Assembly: GCA_017470325.1 (NCBI GenBank)
Contig: JAFUES010000035.1
Coordinates: 124,001 to 188,000 of the forward strand
Reading direction: 5' to 3'
DNA from: Oscillospiraceae bacterium
GTDB lineage: Bacteria > Bacillota_A > Clostridia > Oscillospirales > Oscillospiraceae
DNA length: 64,000 nucleotides
Shown: in pieces, positions 7,194 through 13,253 of the stretch
Layout of the letters: each line of letters begins with the position of its first letter
Position numbering within the stretch: the first letter of the stretch is position 1
Translations under genes and position numbers: made by a program
The notes under the pieces: model-generated
Seen by the model: only the letters and a program-made list of their open reading frames with translations
What the model was told of the DNA's origin: nothing
Database searches by the model: none

Positions 7194-8681
7194 ATGGCAG
7201 AATATAACCCCGAAGAACTATTCCAGTTGTCAAACGGGCGGTACATAACCTCCCCGGAGATAAGCAAGAAAATGTCCCGTATCAAGGACTCACACCCGGA
7301 ACTGCCTTATCAAGAGGACTCCACAGGCTACAGTTGGGATGAAGCGGGTATGGCTGACCTTTTCAGTGAGTGCTACAGAAATGACACCCGCTTCTGCCCG
7401 GAAGCAAAGTCCTGGTATACCTATGACAGCGGCAGGTGGCAGAAAGACGTAGGCGCATTGCTTGTGTCTGCAAAGATAAAGGAGTTTGTGCGGCTGATGG
7501 CTTTATACTGCGGAGAGATTGAGGACGAAGAAAAGCGCAAGGCTTATATGTCCTTTGTCAGTAAGATGGGTGACCGCAGGTTTCGTGACCGTATGATGAA
7601 AGACGCTGCGGACTGTATGCGGATTGAAGCCACGGAGTTTGACAGATACCCGTACCTTATCAACTGCAAGAATGGAACCTATGACCTTAAGGAAATGGAG
7701 TTCCGGGAACATAGGTATGAGGACTTCTTGACCATGCAGACTTCCTTTGAGTACGGCTTACAGGAAGATACCTGTGAACGGTGGGTGCAGTTTATTGATG
7801 AAGTCACCGAAGGGGACAAAGAGAAAGCGGACTACTTGCAGCGGGCTTTGGGATATTCAATCCTGGGAACGAGTAAAGAAGAATGTATGTTCATCCTTCA
7901 CGGCAAGACTACCCGTAACGGTAAGAGTACCATGCTTGACGCTATTCAACACCTGCTTGGGGATTACTCAACGGTTGCCCCGGTGGAACTGATATGCAGG
8001 GCAGAAAGGCAGAAGAACGCAGAAGCCCCTACCTCTGTCCTGGCAAAGCTGAAAGGTAAACGCTTTGTCACAATGGCAGAAAGTGATACGGCGGGAAAAC
8101 TGGATGAAGCTACGATAAAGCAGTACACAGGTGGTGAGGACATAACCGCCCGTGAACTGTACCAGGCGGCAATCACCTTTAAGCCGCAGTTCACCATGTG
8201 GCTGTCCTGTAATGACCTGCCGTCAGTCAAGGACAAGTCCCTGTTTGCGTCAGACCGTGTGAGGGTCATAGAGTTCAACAGACACTTCACGGACGCAGAA
8301 CAGGACAAGGGCTTGAAGGACTACTTTGAAAGCCCCGAAGCCATGAAGGGTATCTTTACCTGGTTGGTAGCAGGCTGCATGAAGTACAAGCGGTTCGGGC
8401 TGCGTATGTGTGACCGCATGAAAGCCGTCATTCGTCAGTATGAGAAGGACAATGACCTGGTTCTGCAATTCCTTGAGGAAAAATGTGAGACAGACGCAGA
8501 AGCGGTGACGAAAGCCAAAACCCTGTATGATACCTATAAGATATGGTGCAAGAGTAACGGGTATTTTGTGTGTAGTATGAAAAAATTTAATGCAGAGGTT
8601 ACAGCGCACCCAGAATGGTATGGGGACAAGGGTATGAGCGGCGGTATGACGGTCTACCGGGGTATTAAAATGAGAGCGTAG
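7194..8681 (+). CDS. SF3/D5-type replicative helicase (495 aa)
   Basis: Residues 1-200 form the D5_N-like region. A Walker A loop (HGKTTRNGKSTML) begins at residue 236, and a downstream segment (FVTMAESDTAGKLDEATIKQYTGGE) is typical of phage/plasmid P4-type helicases. Motif C is likely the FTMWLSCNDLP stretch, ending in the conserved Asn. The C-terminal 90 residues form a winged-helix-like tail. The protein would unwind DNA at the phage origin together with the primase at 5845. The stop is two bases before the 105-bp inverted repeat. Confidence 0.88.
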   Translation: MAEYNPEELFQLSNGRYITSPEISKKMSRIKDSHPELPYQEDSTGYSWDEAGMADLFSECYRNDTRFCPEAKSWYTYDSGRWQKDVGALLVSAKIKEFVRLMALYCGEIEDEEKRKAYMSFVSKMGDRRFRDRMMKDAADCMRIEATEFDRYPYLINCKNGTYDLKEMEFREHRYEDFLTMQTSFEYGLQEDTCERWVQFIDEVTEGDKEKADYLQRALGYSILGTSKEECMFILHGKTTRNGKSTMLDAIQHLLGDYSTVAPVELICRAERQKNAEAPTSVLAKLKGKRFVTMAESDTAGKLDEATIKQYTGGEDITARELYQAAITFKPQFTMWLSCNDLPSVKDKSLFASDRVRVIEFNRHFTDAEQDKGLKDYFESPEAMKGIFTWLVAGCMKYKRFGLRMCDRMKAVIRQYEKDNDLVLQFLEEKCETDAEAVTKAKTLYDTYKIWCKSNGYFVCSMKKFNAEVTAHPEWYGDKGMSGGMTVYRGIKMRA

Positions 8682-8683
8682 GT

Positions 8684-8787
8684 GTAGAGAAAGTAGAGTA
8701 AAATCAATTTTTACTATCTTTTTTCTATAGTATGCGCGTATATAGAGAAAAAGGTAGCAAAATGCTGTTTTGCTCTACATTCTCTAC
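8684..8787. repeat. 105-bp imperfect inverted repeat, copy 1
   Basis: Two arms of about 46 bases match at roughly 38 positions and meet at a short centre (GTATGCGCG). Each outer arm carries a tandem GTAGAG with three bases between, read inward as GTAGAGAAAGTAGAG on the left and as CTCTACATTCTCTAC on the right. The element begins two bases after the helicase stop and ends just before the ribosome binding site of the next gene. The same architecture recurs at 12592-12696. It could be a long RNA hairpin, a protein-binding site, a replication element or the remnant of a small palindromic mobile element. Confidence 0.75.
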
Positions 8788-8806
8788 AGTCAGAAAGGAG
8801 AAAGTC

Positions 8807-9001
8807 ATGCAGTTAAAGACAATACTCAAGCAGAAAGGGTATAAGGTAAAAGACCTGTATGACAGGGTAAGCCTTAAACGCCTGGTAAGTTATCAGATGA
8901 TAGCTAAATATTGCAGATGTATCAACAAGAACGGATGGGAACCCAGATTGCAGGCGGCTATTGAAAGCTGCCTTGCAGAAATGGGTGTTGAATGGTCATA
9001 A
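8807..9001 (+). CDS. Small unknown basic protein (64 aa)
   Basis: The start at 8807 has AGAAAGGAG six bases upstream. The protein is basic in its first half (LKQKGYKVKDLYDRVSLKR) with a compact helical look and three cysteines. The spacing of helices could fit a small DNA-binding protein, but no diagnostic helix-turn-helix pattern is clear. It lies directly behind inverted-repeat copy 1, just as the Mrr-like nuclease lies behind copy 2. Confidence 0.55.
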   Translation: MQLKTILKQKGYKVKDLYDRVSLKRLVSYQMIAKYCRCINKNGWEPRLQAAIESCLAEMGVEWS

Positions 9002-9045
9002 CGGCAGAAAGCCGATGACAGAATACATTATAGGAGGTAACTACA

Positions 9046-9237
9046 ATGGAAAGCTACGTGGAAAGATGGGCGAGAGAACAGAAAGAAAAGAAGGAGCGGG
9101 AGCAGAAAGCCGCAGAAAAGCAGAAAGTAACCCCGCAGGAGAAACCGCAGAAAGCCCAGAAGGGCAAAAAGCAGAAGGAGGTAAAGGAGGATGGCACGGA
9201 CACCAGGAGCGAAGGACACGAAGCCCCGACAGAGTAA
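9046..9237 (+). CDS. Small highly charged protein (63 aa)
   Basis: AGGAGG stands nine bases before ATG 9046. More than half of the residues are Lys, Glu or Gln (for example EQKEKKEREQKAAEKQK), so the protein is probably a disordered or single-helix polypeptide. The last 47 bases overlap the start of the small terminase gene in another frame. It may be a terminase accessory or DNA-binding peptide; the sequence gives no function. Confidence 0.5.
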   Translation: MESYVERWAREQKEKKEREQKAAEKQKVTPQEKPQKAQKGKKQKEVKEDGTDTRSEGHEAPTE

Positions 9238-9862
9238 GCCCACAGGGGAAGCCCGTGGTATAACCGCAGACCAGAACCCGGACTTGGAGCAGGGGTATAA
9301 TACCAGACGTATACAGTTTATGATGGCTATAATGCCGTCTGAACCTCTGGACTATAATGACGTTGCAGAAATGGAAAGACGGTTCAACAGGTATCTACAA
9401 CTGTGTGCCGAATGGGATATGAAGGTAGGCAATCAAGCTGCCTATGCTGCGATAGGGATAGATAAGGGTATAGCTTGGGAATGGGAAAATAGGTCTTTGG
9501 GGAACCCTGCCCGCACCGACTTCATAAAAAAAGTACGCCAAATTTGCGCCCTTTATCGTGAAGGTTTGATGGAGGACGGCAAGGTGAACCCCGTCACGGG
9601 TATCTTCTGGCAGAAGAACTATGACGGCATGAAAGACCAACAGGAGGTTGTCTTGACTCCTAACACAAGTCCCCTGGGTGAACAGGCAGACGCAGAAGCC
9701 CTAAAGCAGAAGTATCTTGAAAACACCTACGGCATAGCGGGAGAACTCCCGGAAAGCGCAGAAAGCATTGAACTCCCCGCAGAAGGGCAGAAAGAAAAAA
9801 TTTTGAAAAGTGGCAGAAAGGCGCAGAAAGCACCTGCGGGCGGTTCATCCACCCAGGGCTGA
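9191..9862 (+). CDS. Probable terminase small subunit (223 aa)
   Basis: The N terminus is a basic tail (RTPGAKDTKPRQSKP). A helical DNA-binding-like core follows (YNDVAEMERRFNRYLQLC, then AAYAAIGIDKGIAWEWEN, residues 57-100). It then has GIFWQKNYDGMKDQQEVVLTP, a signature I associate with small terminase proteins of clostridial phages. Start ATG 9191 has AAGGAGG nine bases upstream. The large subunit is displaced to 13,254 by the inserted accessory block; small and large terminase genes are usually adjacent. A repeated GC hairpin follows the stop. Confidence 0.6.
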   Translation: MARTPGAKDTKPRQSKPTGEARGITADQNPDLEQGYNTRRIQFMMAIMPSEPLDYNDVAEMERRFNRYLQLCAEWDMKVGNQAAYAAIGIDKGIAWEWENRSLGNPARTDFIKKVRQICALYREGLMEDGKVNPVTGIFWQKNYDGMKDQQEVVLTPNTSPLGEQADAEALKQKYLENTYGIAGELPESAESIELPAEGQKEKILKSGRKAQKAPAGGSSTQG

Positions 9863-9889
9863 ACCCTGCACCACTCCACCACGGAAAGA

Positions 9890-9928
9890 AGCCCCGGCAG
9901 GCTGCTATCAGTCTGTCCGGGGCTTTGT
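9890..9928 (+). terminator. GC-rich hairpin, copy A of a repeated family
   Basis: AGCCCCGG (9890-9897) pairs with CCGGGGCT (9917-9924), and inner bases CAGG..CTGT extend the stem; TTTGT follows. It lies 28 bases after the terminase stop and is a plausible intrinsic terminator. The same CCCCGGCAGGCT...CTGTCCGGGG design recurs at 10,069 and 10,917. The rest of the 245-bp gap to 10,107 shows no gene. Confidence 0.65.
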
Positions 9929-10066
9929 CTGGTCTGGGTATGGTGTAACCCTCTGCCGCTGTCCCTGCGTTCCTGTGCGCCGTCCTGCGGCTGTCTGTGC
10001 TGCGGGGCTACGTCTGCCCGCCTTGCGTCCTGTGTGGGCTTTCTGCGGGCTGTGAGGGCATAAAGG

Positions 10067-10098
10067 AACCCCGGCAGGCTGTGAACCTGTCCGGGGCT
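10067..10098 (-). terminator. GC-rich hairpin, copy B
   Basis: CCCCGG (10,069-10,074) followed by CAGG pairs with CCTG..CCGGGG (10,085-10,096). It lies nine bases beyond the stop of the leftward FtsK-like gene, as expected of its terminator, but no clear T-run follows on that strand. It is nearly identical to copies A and C. Confidence 0.6.
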
Positions 10099-10107
10099 GT
10101 GCGGGGT

Positions 10108-10839
10108 TTATTTGCTGAACCAGTGACGGCGGGCGGGCTTTGTCCAGTGGGCTATAAGCTGCGCCCGCTCTGCGTCTGTATACATGGGGATATTGTACAG
10201 GGTGAACCCTGCCGGGGTCATATAATAGCCCTGTCCATAACGGGGTAGGAGTTCGCAACCCTTATATCCTGTTATGTTGCGGCTGTCCTGTGCTGACCTG
10301 GTACGGAGTGCAACCCGGCTATCAAAGTTTACTTTGATAGGGGTAGGAATGACCGCCGCAAGCGGGCATTGTGTAGCGGCTATAATATGGACGTTTGCCG
10401 CTCTGCCTATCTGCGCTAAACGCTGTATAAGGGGTTGAACGTGCTTTCTGTCCGTGGTCATCAAGTCCGCAAGTTCATCTATAACCACGTAAACTGCCCC
10501 GCCTGGGTACTTTCTGACCCCTGCCCGCTGCATATCTCTATAGCGGCTTTCTGTGAGGTTCATAGCCGTTTCAAGGGCTTGCACCATGTCCCCCGGTTCA
10601 CTTGCGTATTTAATGCAGTGCGGGAGGTTCTTATACTCTGCCAGTTCAACCCGTTTCGGGTCAATGAAAATAAATTGAACCGCTGCGGGGCTATCATATA
10701 GAGCGGTTGTAATAATGCCGTTGATAACTACGCTTTTACCGCTCCCGGTTGCACCTGCTATAAGTAAATGCGGCTGTGAAAGCATATCTTTATAAATGGT
10801 GTAGTAGTTCCCTGCCGGGGTTGTATATGTCTTTTTCAT
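10108..10839 (-). CDS. FtsK/SpoIIIE-like DNA translocase ATPase (243 aa)
   Basis: The protein is one RecA-like motor domain without membrane segments. Walker A is GATGSGKSVV (about residues 27-36), the FtsK signature FIFIDPKRVELAEY follows near 60, and Walker B is VYVVIDELADLM (about 112-123); ARTQ-like RLAQIGRAANVHIIAATQ comes next. Such stand-alone FtsK domains occur on plasmids, conjugative elements and some phages as DNA-moving or coupling ATPases. ATG 10,839 with AGGAGG upstream is favoured over an in-frame GTG at 10,872. It is the last gene of a leftward operon in an otherwise rightward prophage. Confidence 0.85.
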   Translation of the reverse strand: MKKTYTTPAGNYYTIYKDMLSQPHLLIAGATGSGKSVVINGIITTALYDSPAAVQFIFIDPKRVELAEYKNLPHCIKYASEPGDMVQALETAMNLTESRYRDMQRAGVRKYPGGAVYVVIDELADLMTTDRKHVQPLIQRLAQIGRAANVHIIAATQCPLAAVIPTPIKVNFDSRVALRTRSAQDSRNITGYKGCELLPRYGQGYYMTPAGFTLYNIPMYTDAERAQLIAHWTKPARRHWFSK

Positions 10840-10914
10840 GTCTTGCGGTTCCTCCTGTCCTTTGTGCTGCACTCTGCATTTACGGGCTTGTGACCGTCTA
10901 CGGCTGCATTACAG

Positions 10915-10945
10915 CACCCCGGCAGGCTTGCACCTGTCCGGGGCT
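10915..10945 (-). terminator. GC-rich hairpin, copy C
   Basis: CCCCGG (10,917-10,922) with CAGG pairs with CCTG..CCGGGG (10,933-10,943). It stands six bases beyond the stop of the leftward gene ending at 10,951 and before the FtsK-like gene. It may weaken read-through into that gene, or stabilise the upstream message. Confidence 0.55.
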
Positions 10946-10950
10946 TGTGT

Positions 10951-11154
10951 TTACTCCTGGGAGATTTTAACCAGGTTTCCCGCCCCGTCAAGCTGTCTTG
11001 TAAAGGTGACCGCCTGCCCGGTTGCCTGGTTTATAACTGCTATACGGGTTTTAGGGTTGTACCAACTGCAAACGCTTCTATATGCCATTTCTGCGCTTGC
11101 TGCGTCTACCTGTGACCACTTGCACCCCTCCGGGCAAATTGTGAACCGTGCCAT
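10951..11154 (-). CDS. Small unknown protein (67 aa)
   Basis: Leftward gene starting right after the stop of the gene at 11,157; GAAAGGGG is nine bases upstream of its ATG. Features are FTICPEGCKWSQVDAAS, with two cysteines, and a segment SWYNPKTRIAVINQATGQ that looks like a small beta sheet. No family recognised. It is co-transcribed with the FtsK-like gene. Confidence 0.55.
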   Translation of the reverse strand: MARFTICPEGCKWSQVDAASAEMAYRSVCSWYNPKTRIAVINQATGQAVTFTRQLDGAGNLVKISQE

Positions 11155-11156
11155 AA

Positions 11157-11405
11157 TTAGAACCCCTTTCTTAAACATTCATCAAGCGGAACCCGGCAAC
11201 CGTTAAACTTGAAATAAGCCCGCCCCGCCTGGGTATAATATACCTTTGAACGGTGAACGCTTTTCTTGCTGCACCATGCACCCGCTACAAAGATAATATA
11301 AGTTTCTATACCGTCTTGAACTTCCTTGATTTCAAGCCCGGAAAAGCCGCTATAATATGCTACATACTCTTTATTGATATAATAGTTCTTTTCTGCCTTT
11401 GTCAT
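11157..11405 (-). CDS. Small unknown protein (82 aa)
   Basis: Second gene of the leftward operon; AGGAGG lies before ATG 11,405. The protein is rich in Tyr and Lys at the start (KNYYINKEYVAYYSG), with a beta-like body (IETYIIFVAGAWCSKKS) and a closing helix. Its size and style fit small accessory proteins of phages and plasmids. Function unknown. Confidence 0.55.
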   Translation of the reverse strand: MTKAEKNYYINKEYVAYYSGFSGLEIKEVQDGIETYIIFVAGAWCSKKSVHRSKVYYTQAGRAYFKFNGCRVPLDECLRKGF

Positions 11406-11526
11406 GGTTGAACCCTCCTATAATCTGTTAGTGTCCTGGGACTGTCCCCAGACCCCGCAACCCCGGAGGGCTGCGGACGCTTGCGGCTTAACTGGCTATT
11501 TATACCCGCCGCAACGGGTTTATAGT

Positions 11527-11946
11527 TTAGTGGGTTGCTTTATAATAGGCTTTCAAAATACGGTTGCCTGCCTGGTATAATGCACGGGCTTGAACGTCAA
11601 GCCATTCTTCCCGGCTGTTAGGTCTACGTTCCCCGTTACGGGTCTTTTTCAGTTCGGACGGGGTGCAAAGTCTTTCCGCTATATCACCGTCATAAATGAG
11701 ATAGGAACCGCCCCAACTTGCAACGCTCCAATGTTTGAAAAGTTCGTTGCTGCGGTAGTCTCTTGCACCGTTCAACATAAAGTCAATAAGTTCTTCCCGG
11801 CTCTGCGGTTCGTGTCCCTCATACGCTGCCCGCTCTGCTACTTCTTCCATGATTTCAAGAGCGTATACCGTTACGCCTTTGTTCCATGCGCTGCGGTCTG
11901 TGCGGGTGTTAAGTTCCTGGTTCAGCTTTTCAATAATGTTCATCAT
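11527..11946 (-). CDS. Unknown protein, first gene of the leftward operon (139 aa)
   Basis: Tandem ATGs at 11,946/11,943 are preceded by AAGGAGA. The protein is helical, with Arg/Glu-rich segments (EIMEEVAERAAYEGHEPQSR) and a central SWGGSYLIYDGDIAERLC; the C-terminal part (EEWLDVQARALYQAGNRIL) is another helix. It resembles plasmid and conjugative-element proteins of unknown role in firmicutes. The promoter at 12,030-12,058 is about 84 bases upstream, so this gene is first to be expressed. Confidence 0.6.
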   Translation of the reverse strand: MMNIIEKLNQELNTRTDRSAWNKGVTVYALEIMEEVAERAAYEGHEPQSREELIDFMLNGARDYRSNELFKHWSVASWGGSYLIYDGDIAERLCTPSELKKTRNGERRPNSREEWLDVQARALYQAGNRILKAYYKATH

Positions 11947-12001
11947 GGTTTTATCTCCTTTCAATCTGTCCCGCCTGGGCGGGTGTCCTGGGCTTGTTGT
12001 C

Positions 12002-12073
12002 AAACACGTTTTTGTGTTTTCTTGAGTTCATTATAAAACACGTTTTTGTGTTTGTCAATACCTTTTTGTGTTT
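12002..12073. promoter_or_regulatory. Three operator-like dyads
   Basis: Two identical 18-bp dyads AAACAC-GTTTTT-GTGTTT lie at 12,002-12,019 and 12,036-12,053, and a weaker third (CAATAC-CTTTTT-GTGTTT) at 12,056-12,073. The second fills the spacer of the leftward promoter. A related site lies at 12,300-12,317 over the opposing promoter. They are the expected targets of the HTH protein at 12,367. From 12,074 to 12,299 I see no gene: only a 9-bp inverted repeat (CTTTGTCGG 12,098 / CCGACAAAG 12,148) and a very GC-rich tract. Confidence 0.7.
12030..12058 (-). promoter_or_regulatory. Consensus sigma-A promoter of the leftward operon
   Basis: On the minus strand TTGACA (12,058-12,053) and TATAAT (12,035-12,030) are exact consensus with 17 bases between. 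The spacer is occupied by an operator dyad, so a bound repressor would block RNA polymerase directly. It drives the gene starting at 11,946. Confidence 0.8.
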
Positions 12074-12299
12074 TCTTGCAACTTTTTTTCAAGCTGTCTT
12101 TGTCGGGTTCCTGGCTTTTTCTCCGCTGCTGAACCTGTGCAGAGTGTCCGACAAAGTTTGACCCGCTGCGGGCTGTCTGGGTGTCCGTCCCGGGTTCCTG
12201 GATGACCCCGCCCCGGCTGACCCCCGGAGGGGGAACCAGGGCGGGCGCAGGCGGGGCGGGTGAGTGTCGGAAATTCCGCAAAAATAAAAAAAACCGCAA

Positions 12300-12343
12300 A
12301 AACACAAAAAGGTGTTGACATACATAAATGTGTTTGCTATACT
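12300..12343 (+). promoter_or_regulatory. Promoter and operator of the HTH regulator
   Basis: TTGACA (12,315-12,320), 17 bases, TATACT (12,338-12,343) form a near-consensus sigma-A promoter. The dyad AAACAC-AAAAAG-GTGTTG (12,300-12,317) overlaps the -35 box. Binding there would repress the regulator's own gene, giving negative autoregulation. Confidence 0.75.
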
Positions 12344-12366
12344 ATCTACACAAGGAGGTATCAACT

Positions 12367-12609
12367 ATGACTGCTACAGAAATTGTGAAAGAACTCATGT
12401 CTATCCGTAAATGGAGCCAAAGCAAACTTGCAGAGGAAACGGGCTTCAAGAGACAGTCCAACATTACGGGTATTTTGAATAGAGGTTCCAGTATGAGAGT
12501 AGACAACCTTCAAAAGATGGTTGAAGCTATGGGCTGTGAACTGGTTGTCCGTGCGAAGGACGGTTCTGAACGTGAATGGAAGGTCAATGAAGTAGAGCAA
12601 GTAGAGTAA
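12367..12609 (+). CDS. Small XRE-family HTH regulator (80 aa)
   Basis: A single helix-turn-helix occupies residues 15-45: RKWSQSKLAEETGFKRQSNITGIL split into the usual Q..LA...G....ti..i pattern. There is no oligomerisation or protease domain, so it is unlike a full CI repressor. Its ATG follows AAGGAGG by eight bases. Strong opposing promoters with shared operators show that it probably controls itself and the leftward FtsK-like operon. The last six codons (EVEQVE, stop) are part of inverted-repeat copy 2, so the repeat supplies the end of the protein. Confidence 0.82.
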   Translation: MTATEIVKELMSIRKWSQSKLAEETGFKRQSNITGILNRGSSMRVDNLQKMVEAMGCELVVRAKDGSEREWKVNEVEQVE

Positions 12610-12696
12610 AACAGGTTTTTACTACCTTTTTCTCTTATAGAGAGGTCTATATAAAAGAAAAGGTGGCAAAAAGCAAAAATACTCTACATACTCTAC
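12592..12696. repeat. 105-bp imperfect inverted repeat, copy 2
   Basis: Same design as copy 1: tandem GTAGAG at the left edge (12,592 and 12,601), a TTTTTACTACCTTTTTCTC arm, an AT-rich centre, the mirrored arm, and CTCTAC twice at the right edge (12,682, 12,691). It overlaps the last 18 bases of the HTH gene and ends 12 bases before the next start. Copies 1 and 2 share long stretches, so they derive from one element. Confidence 0.75.
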
Positions 12697-12708
12697 GGGA
12701 GGGATGAT

Positions 12709-13185
12709 ATGAAAAGACTGAAAATTGTTATCACCATTCTCCTTCTTCTGGGTTCTTTTATCCTGGCAATGGATGAACCAGACGCAGGCGGCGGGCTATT
12801 CCTTATATCTTTGGGAATTATCTACCTGATGTTTCGCAGGAAGAAGCCAAAGCAAAATGTTCAGACCATGAATGGTTTAGACTTTGAACATTATTGTGCC
12901 AAACGGTTATTGGAAAAAGGCTTTGTTCGGGCAGAGGTTACACCACCCACGGGTGATTACGGGGCAGATATTATAGCCATAGACCGAAAAGGTCAGAAGT
13001 GGGTATTCCAGTGTAAGAGGTATGCCGGGAAGGTCAGTAATAAAGCGGTACAGGAAGCTGTAGCGGCAAAAGCCCACTATAAAGCTGAACGGGCAGGAGT
13101 AATGACCAACTCCCGGCTTACGGACAAAGCACGGGAACTGGCGTTTGAAAACGCAGTTGAACTATTTGAAGCATTAGATGACTGA
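12709..13185 (+). CDS. Membrane-anchored Mrr-like nuclease (158 aa)
   Basis: Residues 5-40 form two hydrophobic helices, followed by a basic RRKKPKQ stretch. Residues 48-155 are a PD-(D/E)XK domain of the Mrr_cat type. It has GLDFEHYCAKRL with the first Glu, the catalytic Asp in GDYGADIIA, and the QxK motif in WVFQCKRYAG, followed by NKAVQEAVAAKAHYKA. Such proteins cleave DNA and are often restriction factors; the membrane anchor would hold it where incoming DNA arrives. It is single-gene cargo between the regulator and the large terminase. A role in excluding other phages is inference. Confidence 0.78.
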   Translation: MKRLKIVITILLLLGSFILAMDEPDAGGGLFLISLGIIYLMFRRKKPKQNVQTMNGLDFEHYCAKRLLEKGFVRAEVTPPTGDYGADIIAIDRKGQKWVFQCKRYAGKVSNKAVQEAVAAKAHYKAERAGVMTNSRLTDKARELAFENAVELFEALDD

Positions 13186-13202
13186 AATGCAGTCATTAGT
13201 CC

Positions 13203-13236
13203 AATGGGGCTGTCAGTTTTGACAGTCCCGTTTTCT
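13203..13236 (+). terminator. Intercistronic hairpin with AGTCCAATGGG flank, copy 1
   Basis: GGGGCTGTCA (13,206-13,215) pairs with TGACAGTCCC (13,220-13,229), followed by GTTTTCT. The preceding AGTCCAATGGG is repeated before hairpins at 16,599 and 32,583. It lies between the nuclease and the large terminase and may terminate or process the message. Confidence 0.65.
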
Positions 13237-13253
13237 ATATACGGAGGTAGATT

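Noticed and set aside
12180..12262. GC-rich tract considered as an open reading frame or terminator of the HTH cassette.
   Set aside because: Frames through it lack ribosome sites and run into the operator region; stems such as CCCCC-GGA-GGGGG are too short-looped, and no T-run follows.
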